Part shown: positions 1 to 7,227 of the stretch, in pieces
How positions within the stretch are numbered: the stretch's first letter is position 1
Layout: every line of letters starts with the position of its first letter
Source of the DNA: CAYNLG01 sp964397995
Lineage (GTDB): Bacteria > Planctomycetota > Phycisphaerae > FEN-1346
DNA: 37,215 nucleotides
NCBI GenBank assembly: GCA_964397995.1
Contig: CAYNLG010000033.1
Location: 1 to 37,215, forward strand
Direction: 5' to 3'
Translations under genes and position numbers: made by a program
Notes under the pieces: model-generated
The model's input: only the letters and a program-made list of their open reading frames with translations
Told to the model about the DNA's origin: nothing
Database searches by the model: none

Positions 1-657
1 GCCGAGACGGTGGAGGTCATGGTCTTCGCCATGGCCCTGGACCTGGGCGTGGCGTGCCCGACCATCGACATGGCCGTCGAGGGCCGCATCCTCTCGGCCT
101 TCAAGGACGAGCGCGTCGCGGCCGAGAGCGTCCTGGCCGGTCCGGACGGCAAGCACTGCGCCTGCGGGTGCGACTGCAAGGCCGACAAGACCGAGATGGT
201 CCAGGCCCTTCGGGACGCGCTGTACGTGGCGGTGGTGACGAGCTACGCGCAGGGCTTCGGCCTGATGCGCGAGGCGTCGAAGGAGTACGACTACGACCTG
301 AAGTTCCCGGAGATCGCCCGCATCTGGAAGGGCGGCTGCATCATCCGGTCGAAGCTGCTCGACCCGATCACCGAGGCGTACCGGGCGAACCCGGAGCTGG
401 CGAACCTGATGGTGACCCCGTTCTTCGCCGAGATCATCAACGGCAAGACGAACCAGCTGCGGAAGGTCCTCTGCTGGGCGCAGGACTGCGGCATCCCGGT
501 GCTGGGCCTGTCGTCGTCGCTGGGGTACATCGACTCGTACCGGACGGCCCGCCTCCCGCAGAACCTGACGCAGGCGCAGCGGGACTACTTCGGAGCCCAC
601 ACCTACGAGCGGACGGACAAGGACGGGTCGTACCACACCGAGTGGCTGAAGGTCTGA
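1..657 (+). CDS. gnd: 6-phosphogluconate dehydrogenase (decarboxylating), C-terminal part, truncated by the window edge
   Basis: The frame is open to base 1, so only the last 218 residues are visible. The N-terminal NADP-binding domain lies outside the window. The visible part is the all-helical C-terminal domain of 6PGDH, the oxidative pentose-phosphate enzyme that converts 6-phosphogluconate to ribulose 5-phosphate. Recognisable stretches are ALDLGVACP, ISAxKDER-like LSAFKDERV, SYAQGF, GGCIIRS, and the near-terminal FGAHTYERTD that contributes to the substrate site. An oddity is a short insertion between the KDER segment and the ALY-SYAQGF helix. It carries four cysteines in a CxCxCxC arrangement (bases 157-177) that I do not recall in this family. 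A hairpin follows before pdxB. Family assignment is firm; the role of the Cys insertion is unknown. Confidence 0.93.
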   Translation, partial: AETVEVMVFAMALDLGVACPTIDMAVEGRILSAFKDERVAAESVLAGPDGKHCACGCDCKADKTEMVQALRDALYVAVVTSYAQGFGLMREASKEYDYDLKFPEIARIWKGGCIIRSKLLDPITEAYRANPELANLMVTPFFAEIINGKTNQLRKVLCWAQDCGIPVLGLSSSLGYIDSYRTARLPQNLTQAQRDYFGAHTYERTDKDGSYHTEWLKV

Positions 658-697
658 GCCGCGCTGCGGCCGGCCGCACCGGCACTCCGACATGACC

Positions 698-727
698 GCG
701 CGGCGGCCCGACCCCGGGTCGCCGCGC
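698..727 (+). terminator. Stem-loop between gnd and pdxB, possible terminator
   Basis: A perfect 8-bp stem (GCGCGGCG at 698-705 with CGCCGCGC at 720-727) encloses a 14-nt loop and is followed by a short T-containing run. A further perfect palindrome, TGCGGCCGGCCGCA, lies at 665-678, just after the gnd stop codon. No real U-tract is present, so termination is plausible but not proven. Confidence 0.4.
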
Positions 728-755
728 TTCGCTTTGACGCCGCGAGAACGCTGCC

Positions 756-1910
756 GTGAAAATCGTCGCCGACGAGAACATCCCCCTGTTGGGCGACGCG
801 TTCGGCCCGCTGGGCGAGGTCGTGGCCCTGCCCGCCGACGCCCTCACCCCCGACACCGTGCGCGACGCCGACGCCCTGCTCGTCCGCAGCGTGACGAAGG
901 TGGGGCCGGCGCTCCTGGGGGGCAGTGCCGTCCGGTTCGTCGCCACGGCCACCATCGGCGTCGATCATATCGACCAGGCGTACCTCGCGGGCGCGGGGAT
1001 CGGGTTCGCGAGCGCCGCGGGGTCGAACGCCCGGAGCGTCGCGGAGTACGTGGTGGCGGCGCTTCTGGAGCTGGCGGCCGCGGGGGGCTACGCCCTGGCC
1101 GGGCGGACGCTGGGCGTGGTGGGCGTCGGGAACGTGGGCACAAAGGTGGCCCGGTTCGCCGAAGCCCTGGGCATGCGGGTGCTGCGGAACGACCCGCCGC
1201 TTCAGCGGGAGACGGGCGACCCGCTCTTCGTGCCGCGGGAGGCGGTGCTGGCCGAGGCCGACGTCGTGACGCTCCACGTGCCGCTGACGCGCGAGGGGCC
1301 GGACGCGACGTATCACCTGGCGGACGCGGCCTTCTTCGGGCGGCTGCGGCCGGAGGCGACGCTCCTCAACACCTCCCGCGGCGCGGTCGTCGACACCGAC
1401 GCGCTGAAGGCGGCGCTCGCGGGGGGGCATCTGGCGGCCGCGGTGCTGGACGTCTGGGAGGGCGAGCCGGAGATCGACCTCGGGGCGCTGAGGCTCGCGG
1501 CCCTCGCCACACCGCACATCGCCGGCTACAGCACCGATGGCAAGGTCGGCGGCACGCGGATGTGCCTGGCGGCCCTGTGCCGCCATTTCGGCATGGAGCG
1601 GGCTTGGGACCCGGCGCCCCTGATGCCGCCCCCCGGCCGGCCACGCGTCGCCATCGCGGCGGACCTCGCGCCCCAGGAAGCCTTGCGGCAGGCGGTGCGG
1701 GCGGCCTATGATATCCGGGCGGACGACGCGCGGCTGCGGACGGTGGCGGAGGCCGGGAGCGCGACCGAGCGCCGGGCCTTCTTCACAGCGCTCCGGAAAC
1801 GGTACCCCGTGCGGCGCGAGTTCCCCGAGACGACGGCGGTGCTGGAGGCCGACGCGCCCGCGGCGCGGACGCTGCTCGCGGCCCTGGACTTCCCCGTCGA
1901 GAACCCCTGA
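756..1910 (+). CDS. pdxB: 4-phosphoerythronate dehydrogenase PdxB
   Basis: A D-isomer-specific 2-hydroxyacid dehydrogenase of 384 residues, GTG start. It oxidises 4-phospho-D-erythronate in the DXP-dependent pyridoxal 5'-phosphate pathway. Several features separate PdxB from other hydroxyacid dehydrogenases. These are the N-terminal MKIVADENIP, the VRSVTKV and GTATIGxDHID-type segments, GVVGVGNVG (NAD-binding glycine motif), NTSRGAVVD with the catalytic Arg, the WEGEPEI segment, and TPHIAGYS with the catalytic His. The last 80 or so residues form a PdxB-type dimerisation domain ending in FxxLRxxYPxRREF. The gene is full length. It lies 9 bases upstream of the LarA-like gene, so the two are probably co-translated. 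No other pdx genes are in the window. Confidence 0.92.
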   Translation: MKIVADENIPLLGDAFGPLGEVVALPADALTPDTVRDADALLVRSVTKVGPALLGGSAVRFVATATIGVDHIDQAYLAGAGIGFASAAGSNARSVAEYVVAALLELAAAGGYALAGRTLGVVGVGNVGTKVARFAEALGMRVLRNDPPLQRETGDPLFVPREAVLAEADVVTLHVPLTREGPDATYHLADAAFFGRLRPEATLLNTSRGAVVDTDALKAALAGGHLAAAVLDVWEGEPEIDLGALRLAALATPHIAGYSTDGKVGGTRMCLAALCRHFGMERAWDPAPLMPPPGRPRVAIAADLAPQEALRQAVRAAYDIRADDARLRTVAEAGSATERRAFFTALRKRYPVRREFPETTAVLEADAPAARTLLAALDFPVENP

Positions 1911-1925
1911 CGAAAGGACGTGCCG

Positions 1926-3197
1926 GTGGTCATAGGACGCGGCCACAAGGAAGGGCTGCTGCCATCGGACCAGGTGCGGGCGCTCGTGGGCGAGGCCCTG
2001 GGCGGGCTGGACCTCGACGCCAAGCGGGTGCTGGTGCTGATTCCGGACTCGACGCGGACCGGGCCGGTGGGGCTGATGTTCCGGGCCATCGCGGACCGGC
2101 TGCTCGGACGGGTGCGGAAGCTCGACTTCCTGATCGCCCTCGGCACCCACATGGCGATGGACGAGGCCCGGATCCTGAAGCACCTGGACATGACGGCCGA
2201 GGACCGGCACGGCGTGTACGGCGACGTCGAAATCTACAACCACGCCTGGGACGATCCCGACGCGCTGGCGGTCATCGGCACGCTCTCGGCCGACGAGATG
2301 GACCGCCTGTCGGGCGGCCGGTATGCCCGCGAGGTGCCCATCGAGGTCAACAGGCTGATCCTCGACTACGACCACCTGATGATCGTCGGGCCGACCTTCC
2401 CGCACGAGGTGGTCGGCTTCTCCGGCGGGTACAAGTACTTCTTCCCCGGCATCGCGGGGGCGGAGATCATCAACTTCTTCCACTGGCTCGGGGCGCTGGT
2501 CACCAACTGGAAGATCAACGGCGTCAAGAAGACGGTCGTGCGGGACGTGATCAACCGGGCGGCCGAGTTCATCGCGCCGCCCGTTACGAACTTCGACATG
2601 GTCGTCACCAGCGAGGGCCTCAAGGGCCTCTGGATCGGCGACCCGCGGGAAGCGTGGTCGAAGGCGGCCGACCTGGCGGCCCGGACGCACATCGCGTACG
2701 TCGATCGGACCTACAAGACGGTGCTGGGCCTGGCGCCGGAGATGTACGACGACATCTGGACCGCCGGCAAGGTCATGTACAAGCTGGAGCCGATCGTCGC
2801 CGACGGAGGCGAGCTGATCATCTACGCCCCGCACATCGACGAGGTCTCGTACACGCACGGCCGCTTCCTGGACCGGATCGGGTACCACTGCCTCGACTAT
2901 TTCCGGGAGCAGATGGACAAGTTCGCGGACGTGCCGGGCGGGGTGATGGCCCACTCAACCCACGTCAAGGGCCTTGGCACGTACTGCAACGGCGTCGAGA
3001 CGCCGCGCGTCAACGTCACCCTCGCCACAGGCATCCCCGAAGAGCGCTGCCGGCGCATCAACCTCGGCTACCGTGACCCGGCGTCCATCCGGATCGACGC
3101 GTGGGAGGGCCGCGAGGACGAGGGCATCCTGGTGGTCCACCACGCGGGCGAGGTGCTGCACCGTCTGAGGCGCGAGTTGGACCCCGCGACCGAGTGA
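1926..3197 (+). CDS. larA: Nickel-pincer lactate racemase family protein (LarA-like, DUF2088)
   Basis: A cytoplasmic 2-hydroxyacid racemase or epimerase of the LarA family, 423 residues from this start. The catalytic signature is complete: GTHMAM near the N-terminal third (first catalytic His), then FPHEVVGFSGG, YKYFFPGIAG with the Lys that anchors the nickel pincer nucleotide cofactor, and NFFHWLG. A GTG at 1920 is also in frame. The Shine-Dalgarno AAAGGA at 1913-1918 sits 7 nt before the GTG at 1926 and only 1 nt before 1920, so 1926 is preferred. Known LarA needs LarB, LarC and LarE for its cofactor; none is in the window. The physiological substrate cannot be read from sequence, since many homologues act on hydroxyacids other than lactate. 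The neighbouring hydroxyacid dehydrogenase (pdxB) is suggestive only. Confidence 0.85.
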   Translation: MVIGRGHKEGLLPSDQVRALVGEALGGLDLDAKRVLVLIPDSTRTGPVGLMFRAIADRLLGRVRKLDFLIALGTHMAMDEARILKHLDMTAEDRHGVYGDVEIYNHAWDDPDALAVIGTLSADEMDRLSGGRYAREVPIEVNRLILDYDHLMIVGPTFPHEVVGFSGGYKYFFPGIAGAEIINFFHWLGALVTNWKINGVKKTVVRDVINRAAEFIAPPVTNFDMVVTSEGLKGLWIGDPREAWSKAADLAARTHIAYVDRTYKTVLGLAPEMYDDIWTAGKVMYKLEPIVADGGELIIYAPHIDEVSYTHGRFLDRIGYHCLDYFREQMDKFADVPGGVMAHSTHVKGLGTYCNGVETPRVNVTLATGIPEERCRRINLGYRDPASIRIDAWEGREDEGILVVHHAGEVLHRLRRELDPATE

Positions 3198-3201
3198 ACG
3201 C

Positions 3202-3219
3202 GCGGCCCCGGCGGGCCGC
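3202..3219 (+). other. GC-rich intergenic hairpin between larA-like gene and pfp
   Basis: GCGGCCC (3202-3208), loop CGGC, GGGCCGC (3213-3219): a perfect 7-bp stem just after the racemase stop codon and upstream of the GAGGAG ribosome site of the next gene. There is no T-tract. It may attenuate or protect the transcript rather than end it. Confidence 0.35.
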
Positions 3220-3243
3220 CCCCGCACCTGATGAGGAGAACCC

Positions 3244-4536
3244 ATGGCTGACCCGAAGAACGTGATCGTCGCCCAGTCGGGCGGGCCTAGCCCCGTGATC
3301 AACAACTCGATCCGCGGCGTGGTGGAGACGTGCCTGGCGCGGCCGGAGACGTTCGGCACCGTCTATGCCGCCTGGCACGGCATCGAGGGGGTGCTGAAGG
3401 AGGAGTTGCTGGACCTCTCGGCCCAGGAGCCGGACGAGATCGCCCTCCTGCGCACCACCCCCGCCGCCGGTGCCATCGGCACCTGCCGCTACAAGCTCAA
3501 GGGCCACCAGGAGGAGGACTTCCAGCGTGTGGTCGACGTCCTGAAGGCCCACGACGTGGGGTACTTCTTCTACACGGGCGGCAACGATTCGATGGACACG
3601 GCCCACAAGATCGCGCAGCTGGCGGCCGACCAGGGCCTGCCGCTCGTGGCCACGGGCGTCCCGAAGACCATCGACAACGACGTCGGCGACTCCGCGTTCA
3701 AGCTGATCGACCACACGCCGGGGTACGGCAGCGTTGCCCGGTACTGGGCCCACATCGTCCAGAACGCCAACGAGGAGAACGCCGGCTCCTGCCCGGCCGA
3801 CCCTGTCCTGGTGCTCCAGGCGATGGGCCGCAAGATCGGCTTCATTCCGGCGGCGGCGCGGCTGGCGGACCCGGACCGCGAGTTGCCCCTGCAGATCTAC
3901 CTGGCCGAGTCGGGCGTCAGCCTGGAGCAGATGACCGACCACGTGGCCGACTGCCTGCGGGCGAGCGGCCGGTGCATCGTCATCGTCAGCGAGGGCTTCG
4001 ACGTCGGCGACGTCGGCGCCCGGCGCGACAGCTTCGGCCACATCCAGTTCTCCGCCTCCGGCACCACCGTCGCCCAGACCCTCGTCAACCACCTGAACGA
4101 CCAGGGCCTGCCCGTGCCGGGGTCGGCGCGCGGCAACGTGCCGGGGACGGACCAGCGGGACAGCATCATCTACGCCTCGACGGTGGACCTGGACGAGGCC
4201 TACAAGGTGGGGTGCCAGGCGGCCCACATTGCCGCCGAAGAGGGCTCCGGCTGGATGGCCACCCTCCTCCGCGAGCCCGGCGCCGTCTACCGCGTCCGCT
4301 ACGACAAGGTGCCGCTGGAGGCGATGGCCAACTCCGAGCGGACCTTCCCGGGCGAATGGATCGCCGAGGGCGGGACCGACGTGACCGACGGGTTCGTCGC
4401 GTACGCGCGGCCGCTGATCGGCGAGGACTGGGTGAGCGTGCCACTGGTGGACGGGCGGCAGCGGTTCACGCGGTTCGAGCCGATCTTCGCCGAGAAGCAG
4501 CTCCCCGAGTACGTACCGCAGGAGAAGCGCTCGTAG
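3244..4536 (+). CDS. pfp: 6-phosphofructokinase, probably pyrophosphate-dependent
   Basis: Phosphofructokinase family, 430 residues, cytoplasmic; phosphorylates fructose 6-phosphate at the committed step of glycolysis. The start has an AGGAG site 7 nt upstream. Motifs seen: AQSGGPSPVIN at the phosphate-donor loop, TGGNDS (residues 111-116), PKTIDND (140-146) containing the catalytic Asp, and MGRKIGFIP for sugar binding. Donor choice is set by two positions. ATP enzymes have Gly at both (GGDGS and GTIDND), whereas here they are Asp115 and Lys141, the pattern of PPi-dependent enzymes. The first Asp of the classical GGDxS is Asn114, a variant I associate with one clade of PPi-PFKs. PPi use would make the step reversible. 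Donor assignment is by residue pattern, not by assay. Confidence 0.85.
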   Translation: MADPKNVIVAQSGGPSPVINNSIRGVVETCLARPETFGTVYAAWHGIEGVLKEELLDLSAQEPDEIALLRTTPAAGAIGTCRYKLKGHQEEDFQRVVDVLKAHDVGYFFYTGGNDSMDTAHKIAQLAADQGLPLVATGVPKTIDNDVGDSAFKLIDHTPGYGSVARYWAHIVQNANEENAGSCPADPVLVLQAMGRKIGFIPAAARLADPDRELPLQIYLAESGVSLEQMTDHVADCLRASGRCIVIVSEGFDVGDVGARRDSFGHIQFSASGTTVAQTLVNHLNDQGLPVPGSARGNVPGTDQRDSIIYASTVDLDEAYKVGCQAAHIAAEEGSGWMATLLREPGAVYRVRYDKVPLEAMANSERTFPGEWIAEGGTDVTDGFVAYARPLIGEDWVSVPLVDGRQRFTRFEPIFAEKQLPEYVPQEKRS

Positions 4537-4595
4537 CCGGCGCTCCGCCCTGCCCTCCCGGACAACCCGCACCCGACGCCCGGAGGCCCGACGCC

Positions 4596-5771
4596 ATGGC
4601 CGACGCCCTGCCCCTTCGCTACGGCATGAACCCGCACCAGAAGACGGCCCGCCTCGTCGCCCCCGGCGGGGCCCTGCCGGTCGAGGTGCTCTCGGGCGCC
4701 CCCGGGTTCATCAACATGCTCGACGCCCTGAACGCCTGGGCCCTCGTGCGGGACCTGCGGGCGGCGCTCGACCTGCCGGCCGCGGCGTCGTTCAAGCACG
4801 TGAGCCCGGCGGGGGCGGCCGTCACGTTTCCCCTGTCCGAGGACGAGGCCCGGGCACTGTTCGTCGCGGACATGCCGGACCTGTCGCCCTTGGCGGTGGC
4901 TTACGCCCGGGCTCGCGGGGCCGACCGCATGTCCAGCTTCGGCGACTTCGCGGCCTTCAGCGACCCGGTGGATGCGTCGGCGGCAGCGCTGCTGAAGCGC
5001 GAGGTCAGCGACGGCTGCATCGCCCCGGCGTACGACGAGGCGGCCCTCAGCGTGCTCCGGGAGAAAAAGGGCGGCAAGTACCTGGTGCTGCGGATCGACC
5101 CGGACTACGCGCCGCCCGCCACGGAGGCCCGCGAGGTCTTCGGCCTCCGCCTGGAGCAAGACCGCAACGCCGCCGTCCCCGGCCCGGAGACGTACCGCGA
5201 GGTCGTCACGAAGAACGCCGAACTCACCGAGGGCGCGATCCGCGACTTGCTGGTCGGCCAGATCACCCTCAAGTACACCCAGTCGAACTCGGTCGCCCTG
5301 TGCGCCCGCGGCCAGGCCATCGGCATCGGCGCGGGGCAGCAGTCCCGGGTCCACTGCACGCGCCTGGCGGCCGGGAAGGCCGACACGTGGTGGCTGCGGC
5401 AGCACCCGCGGGTGCTGGAGACGACGTTCCGCGAGGGCCTCTCCCGGGCCGAGATGAATAACGCCATCGACCTGTACCTGCTGGCCGAGGCGACCGACCG
5501 CGAGCAACAGGCGTGGCGCGAGGCCTTCGACCCGGCGCCCGAGCCGCTCACGCCCGACGAGCGGCGGGCGTGGCTCCAGCGCCTGACGGACGTGACGCTC
5601 GCGAGCGACGCCTACTTCCCGTTCCGGGACTCGATCGACCGGGCGGCCCGGAGCGGCGTGCGGACGGTCGTCCAGCCCGGCCACTCGCTGCGCGACGACG
5701 AGGTCATTGCCGCCTGCGACGAGTACGGCATGACGATGGTCTTCTCGGGCCTGCGGCTGTTCCATCACTGA
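4596..5771 (+). CDS. purH: Stand-alone AICAR transformylase (PurH-like, no IMP cyclohydrolase domain)
   Basis: The protein of 391 residues begins almost directly with the AICAR formyltransferase domain: LRYGMNPHQ at residues 7-15, SFKHVSPAG (catalytic Lys67-His68) and SSFGDFAAFSD. It transfers the formyl group of 10-formyl-THF to AICAR in purine synthesis. Usual bacterial PurH has about 520 residues, with an N-terminal cyclohydrolase domain that is absent here. Start ATG 4596 is preceded by CGGAGG at the right distance. The frame stays open far upstream, but only as a shadow of the phosphofructokinase gene, so the domain is not hidden there. The final IMP-forming step must be encoded elsewhere. 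Similar single-domain proteins of about 390 residues exist in several bacterial groups. Confidence 0.88.
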   Translation: MADALPLRYGMNPHQKTARLVAPGGALPVEVLSGAPGFINMLDALNAWALVRDLRAALDLPAAASFKHVSPAGAAVTFPLSEDEARALFVADMPDLSPLAVAYARARGADRMSSFGDFAAFSDPVDASAAALLKREVSDGCIAPAYDEAALSVLREKKGGKYLVLRIDPDYAPPATEAREVFGLRLEQDRNAAVPGPETYREVVTKNAELTEGAIRDLLVGQITLKYTQSNSVALCARGQAIGIGAGQQSRVHCTRLAAGKADTWWLRQHPRVLETTFREGLSRAEMNNAIDLYLLAEATDREQQAWREAFDPAPEPLTPDERRAWLQRLTDVTLASDAYFPFRDSIDRAARSGVRTVVQPGHSLRDDEVIAACDEYGMTMVFSGLRLFHH

Positions 5772-5789
5772 ACCGCAGCGGCCGAGACA

Positions 5790-7082
5790 TCACACGCGCG
5801 GTCCCGTCCAACCGCCCGGGACGCTGAGGGCTCCGCAGCAGCAGAACATGGCGTCGGGGCGCATCAAGAGCTTGTCCTTCAACGTCTCCCACGGCCGCGG
5901 GTCCTCGGTGCAGATCGCGAACGGCGTCTCGGGGCTGAGGCGGCGAACCTCGTCGAGGGTGTAGGCGTAGATCTCCTCCCGCACGTCCAGCGGGAACGGG
6001 GCGATGTGCTTGCCGCGCAGGGCGTCGGCCTCTTCCCGCATCCGCCGCATGTACGCCGGGTCCATCGCCTCGGTGTCGAAGATGCGCTCGAACTCCTCGG
6101 CGTCCATCATGGCGAGGACCCAGCCGCGGAGCACCTCCGGCCGCACCGTCGCGAACAGCTGCTCCAGCATGGCCGTGGTTTCCTCCCGCCACCCGCGCAC
6201 CGGGATGATCGGCGAGAACCCCGCCCGGACGACGTACCCGTGGTCCTGGCAGAACCGCATCGCGTCGATCCGGGCGGCCAGGGGCGGCGAGTCGCGCTCG
6301 ATGGTCCGGCACACGGTGTCCATCGAGAGGGTCCAGTTGGCCAGGGTGTGCGTCCGGTACGGCAGGTCCGCCAGGTACCCGACGTTGTCGCTCCGGGTGT
6401 AGAGCAGGAGGTACTTGTCGTCGGTCTCGTCGAAGGCGCGGCCAAGGACCTCGGAGGCGCCGTACTCGGGCTCGAAGCAGAGGACGTCGGAGTACAGGTC
6501 GTAGCGGTAGAGCTTCTGCTCCGGCCGCTCGACGAACATCCGCCGCAGGTCGTCCGCGAACGCCTCCAGGTCCAGCAGAATGTTGACGAGAAATCCCTGG
6601 CCGCAGTAGTCGCACTTGTGGACGCAGCCGCCGAGGGTGTGGATGCCCCAGCCGCCTTGGCACACCAGGTGTGTGTCGGCCGGGCGGTAGATGTCGCGGC
6701 GGCTGTACGCAAAATCGCGGCCGACGCCGGCCAGGGCCCGGGCCAGGCGCACCGCGTGCGGGTTCCGCAGGCCCTCGGGCGGCGACCCCCGATCCGCCTC
6801 GTCCCAGACAAACGTGTTGAAGACAAGGACGGGGTCATGGGCGGCGCGGCACTCGCCCTGGCGGACGCGGCCGTGGCCGGCGGCGAGGACGCCCTCCGCG
6901 GCCTGGGCCTCCGTGATACCGGCGGCGTCGACGATGGTCGGCAGGTCGTCGAGCGTGACGGTCGGCACGTCGGCCCGGGCGATGCCGAGGGCGGCGAGCA
7001 TCCGCTCCATCCGCTCGACGGCCCGCGGGTTCCTGGTGACCCGCTCGTGGGCGAAGACGGCCTTCGGCTTGATGGCGTACAT
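5790..7082 (-). CDS. Radical SAM protein of the spore photoproduct lyase (SPL)-like family
   Basis: 430 residues. A radical SAM Cx3Cx2C motif (Cys153, Cys157, Cys160, in GGCVHKCDYCG) binds the 4Fe-4S cluster that cleaves S-adenosylmethionine. The following segments (LYRYDLYSDVLCFEPE, LLLYTRSDNVGYL, WTLSMDT, ARIDAMRFCQDHGY) match the SPL-like superfamily, whose founding member repairs thymine dimers in spores. Differences from true SPL are an N-terminal extension of about 140 residues with no motif I recognise, and a Cys triplet (CCC) close to the C-terminus that could hold another cluster. Nothing else in the window is sporulation-related, so a direct DNA repair role is unproven. The start is supported by AGGAG upstream. 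It is convergent with the AICAR transformylase gene (18 nt apart). Confidence 0.75.
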   Translation of the reverse strand: MYAIKPKAVFAHERVTRNPRAVERMERMLAALGIARADVPTVTLDDLPTIVDAAGITEAQAAEGVLAAGHGRVRQGECRAAHDPVLVFNTFVWDEADRGSPPEGLRNPHAVRLARALAGVGRDFAYSRRDIYRPADTHLVCQGGWGIHTLGGCVHKCDYCGQGFLVNILLDLEAFADDLRRMFVERPEQKLYRYDLYSDVLCFEPEYGASEVLGRAFDETDDKYLLLYTRSDNVGYLADLPYRTHTLANWTLSMDTVCRTIERDSPPLAARIDAMRFCQDHGYVVRAGFSPIIPVRGWREETTAMLEQLFATVRPEVLRGWVLAMMDAEEFERIFDTEAMDPAYMRRMREEADALRGKHIAPFPLDVREEIYAYTLDEVRRLSPETPFAICTEDPRPWETLKDKLLMRPDAMFCCCGALSVPGGWTGPRV

Positions 7083-7127
7083 CGGGGGGCTCCTTCGGCC
7101 GAAACCGGCGGCCGCCCGGCCCGTCCA

Positions 7128-7155
7128 AGCCTAGCGGGTCGGCCGACCGTGTCAA
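7128..7155 (-). promoter_or_regulatory. Promoter of the radical SAM gene with a palindrome in the spacer
   Basis: On the minus strand there is a consensus -35 TTGACA (7155-7150), a 16-bp spacer and a -10 TAGGCT (7133-7128). The spacer contains a perfect 12-bp palindrome, GGTCGGCCGACC (7137-7148). Transcription would begin about 38 nt before the start codon. Confidence 0.6.
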
Positions 7156-7166
7156 CCGTTCGGTTG
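7153..7166. promoter_or_regulatory. Palindrome joining two back-to-back -35 boxes
   Basis: CAACCG-TT-CGGTTG is an inverted repeat whose outer TTG triplets are the starts of the two divergent -35 elements. A dimeric regulator bound here would cover both promoters. The symmetry may partly follow from the back-to-back -35 boxes themselves. Confidence 0.4.
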
Positions 7167-7192
7167 CGGGGGCGCGGGCGGCGGCCTAGACT
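7164..7192 (+). promoter_or_regulatory. Promoter of the exported DUF2330-like gene
   Basis: TTGCGG (7164-7169), 17-bp spacer, TAGACT (7187-7192), followed by a roughly 30-nt leader to the start codon. It faces away from the radical SAM promoter. Confidence 0.5.
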
Positions 7193-7227
7193 CCGAGGGG
7201 GGCTCACCGGGCCTGAGCGAGGAGAAC

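Noticed and set aside
734..758. TTGACG at 734-739 as a promoter for pdxB
   Set aside because: A -10 box at the right distance would lie inside the gene after its start codon, and the bases there (TGAAAA) are a poor match.
603..2954. Long minus-strand reading frames opposite the gnd-pdxB-larA genes, and similar long frames elsewhere
   Set aside because: In DNA of about 70% GC the antisense and off-frame readings stay open. Their translations are Arg/Gly/Pro/His-rich with no known motif, and they overlap well-supported genes.
5772..5789. Terminator between the AICAR transformylase and the convergent radical SAM gene
   Set aside because: No inverted repeat of meaningful length was found in the 18-nt gap.
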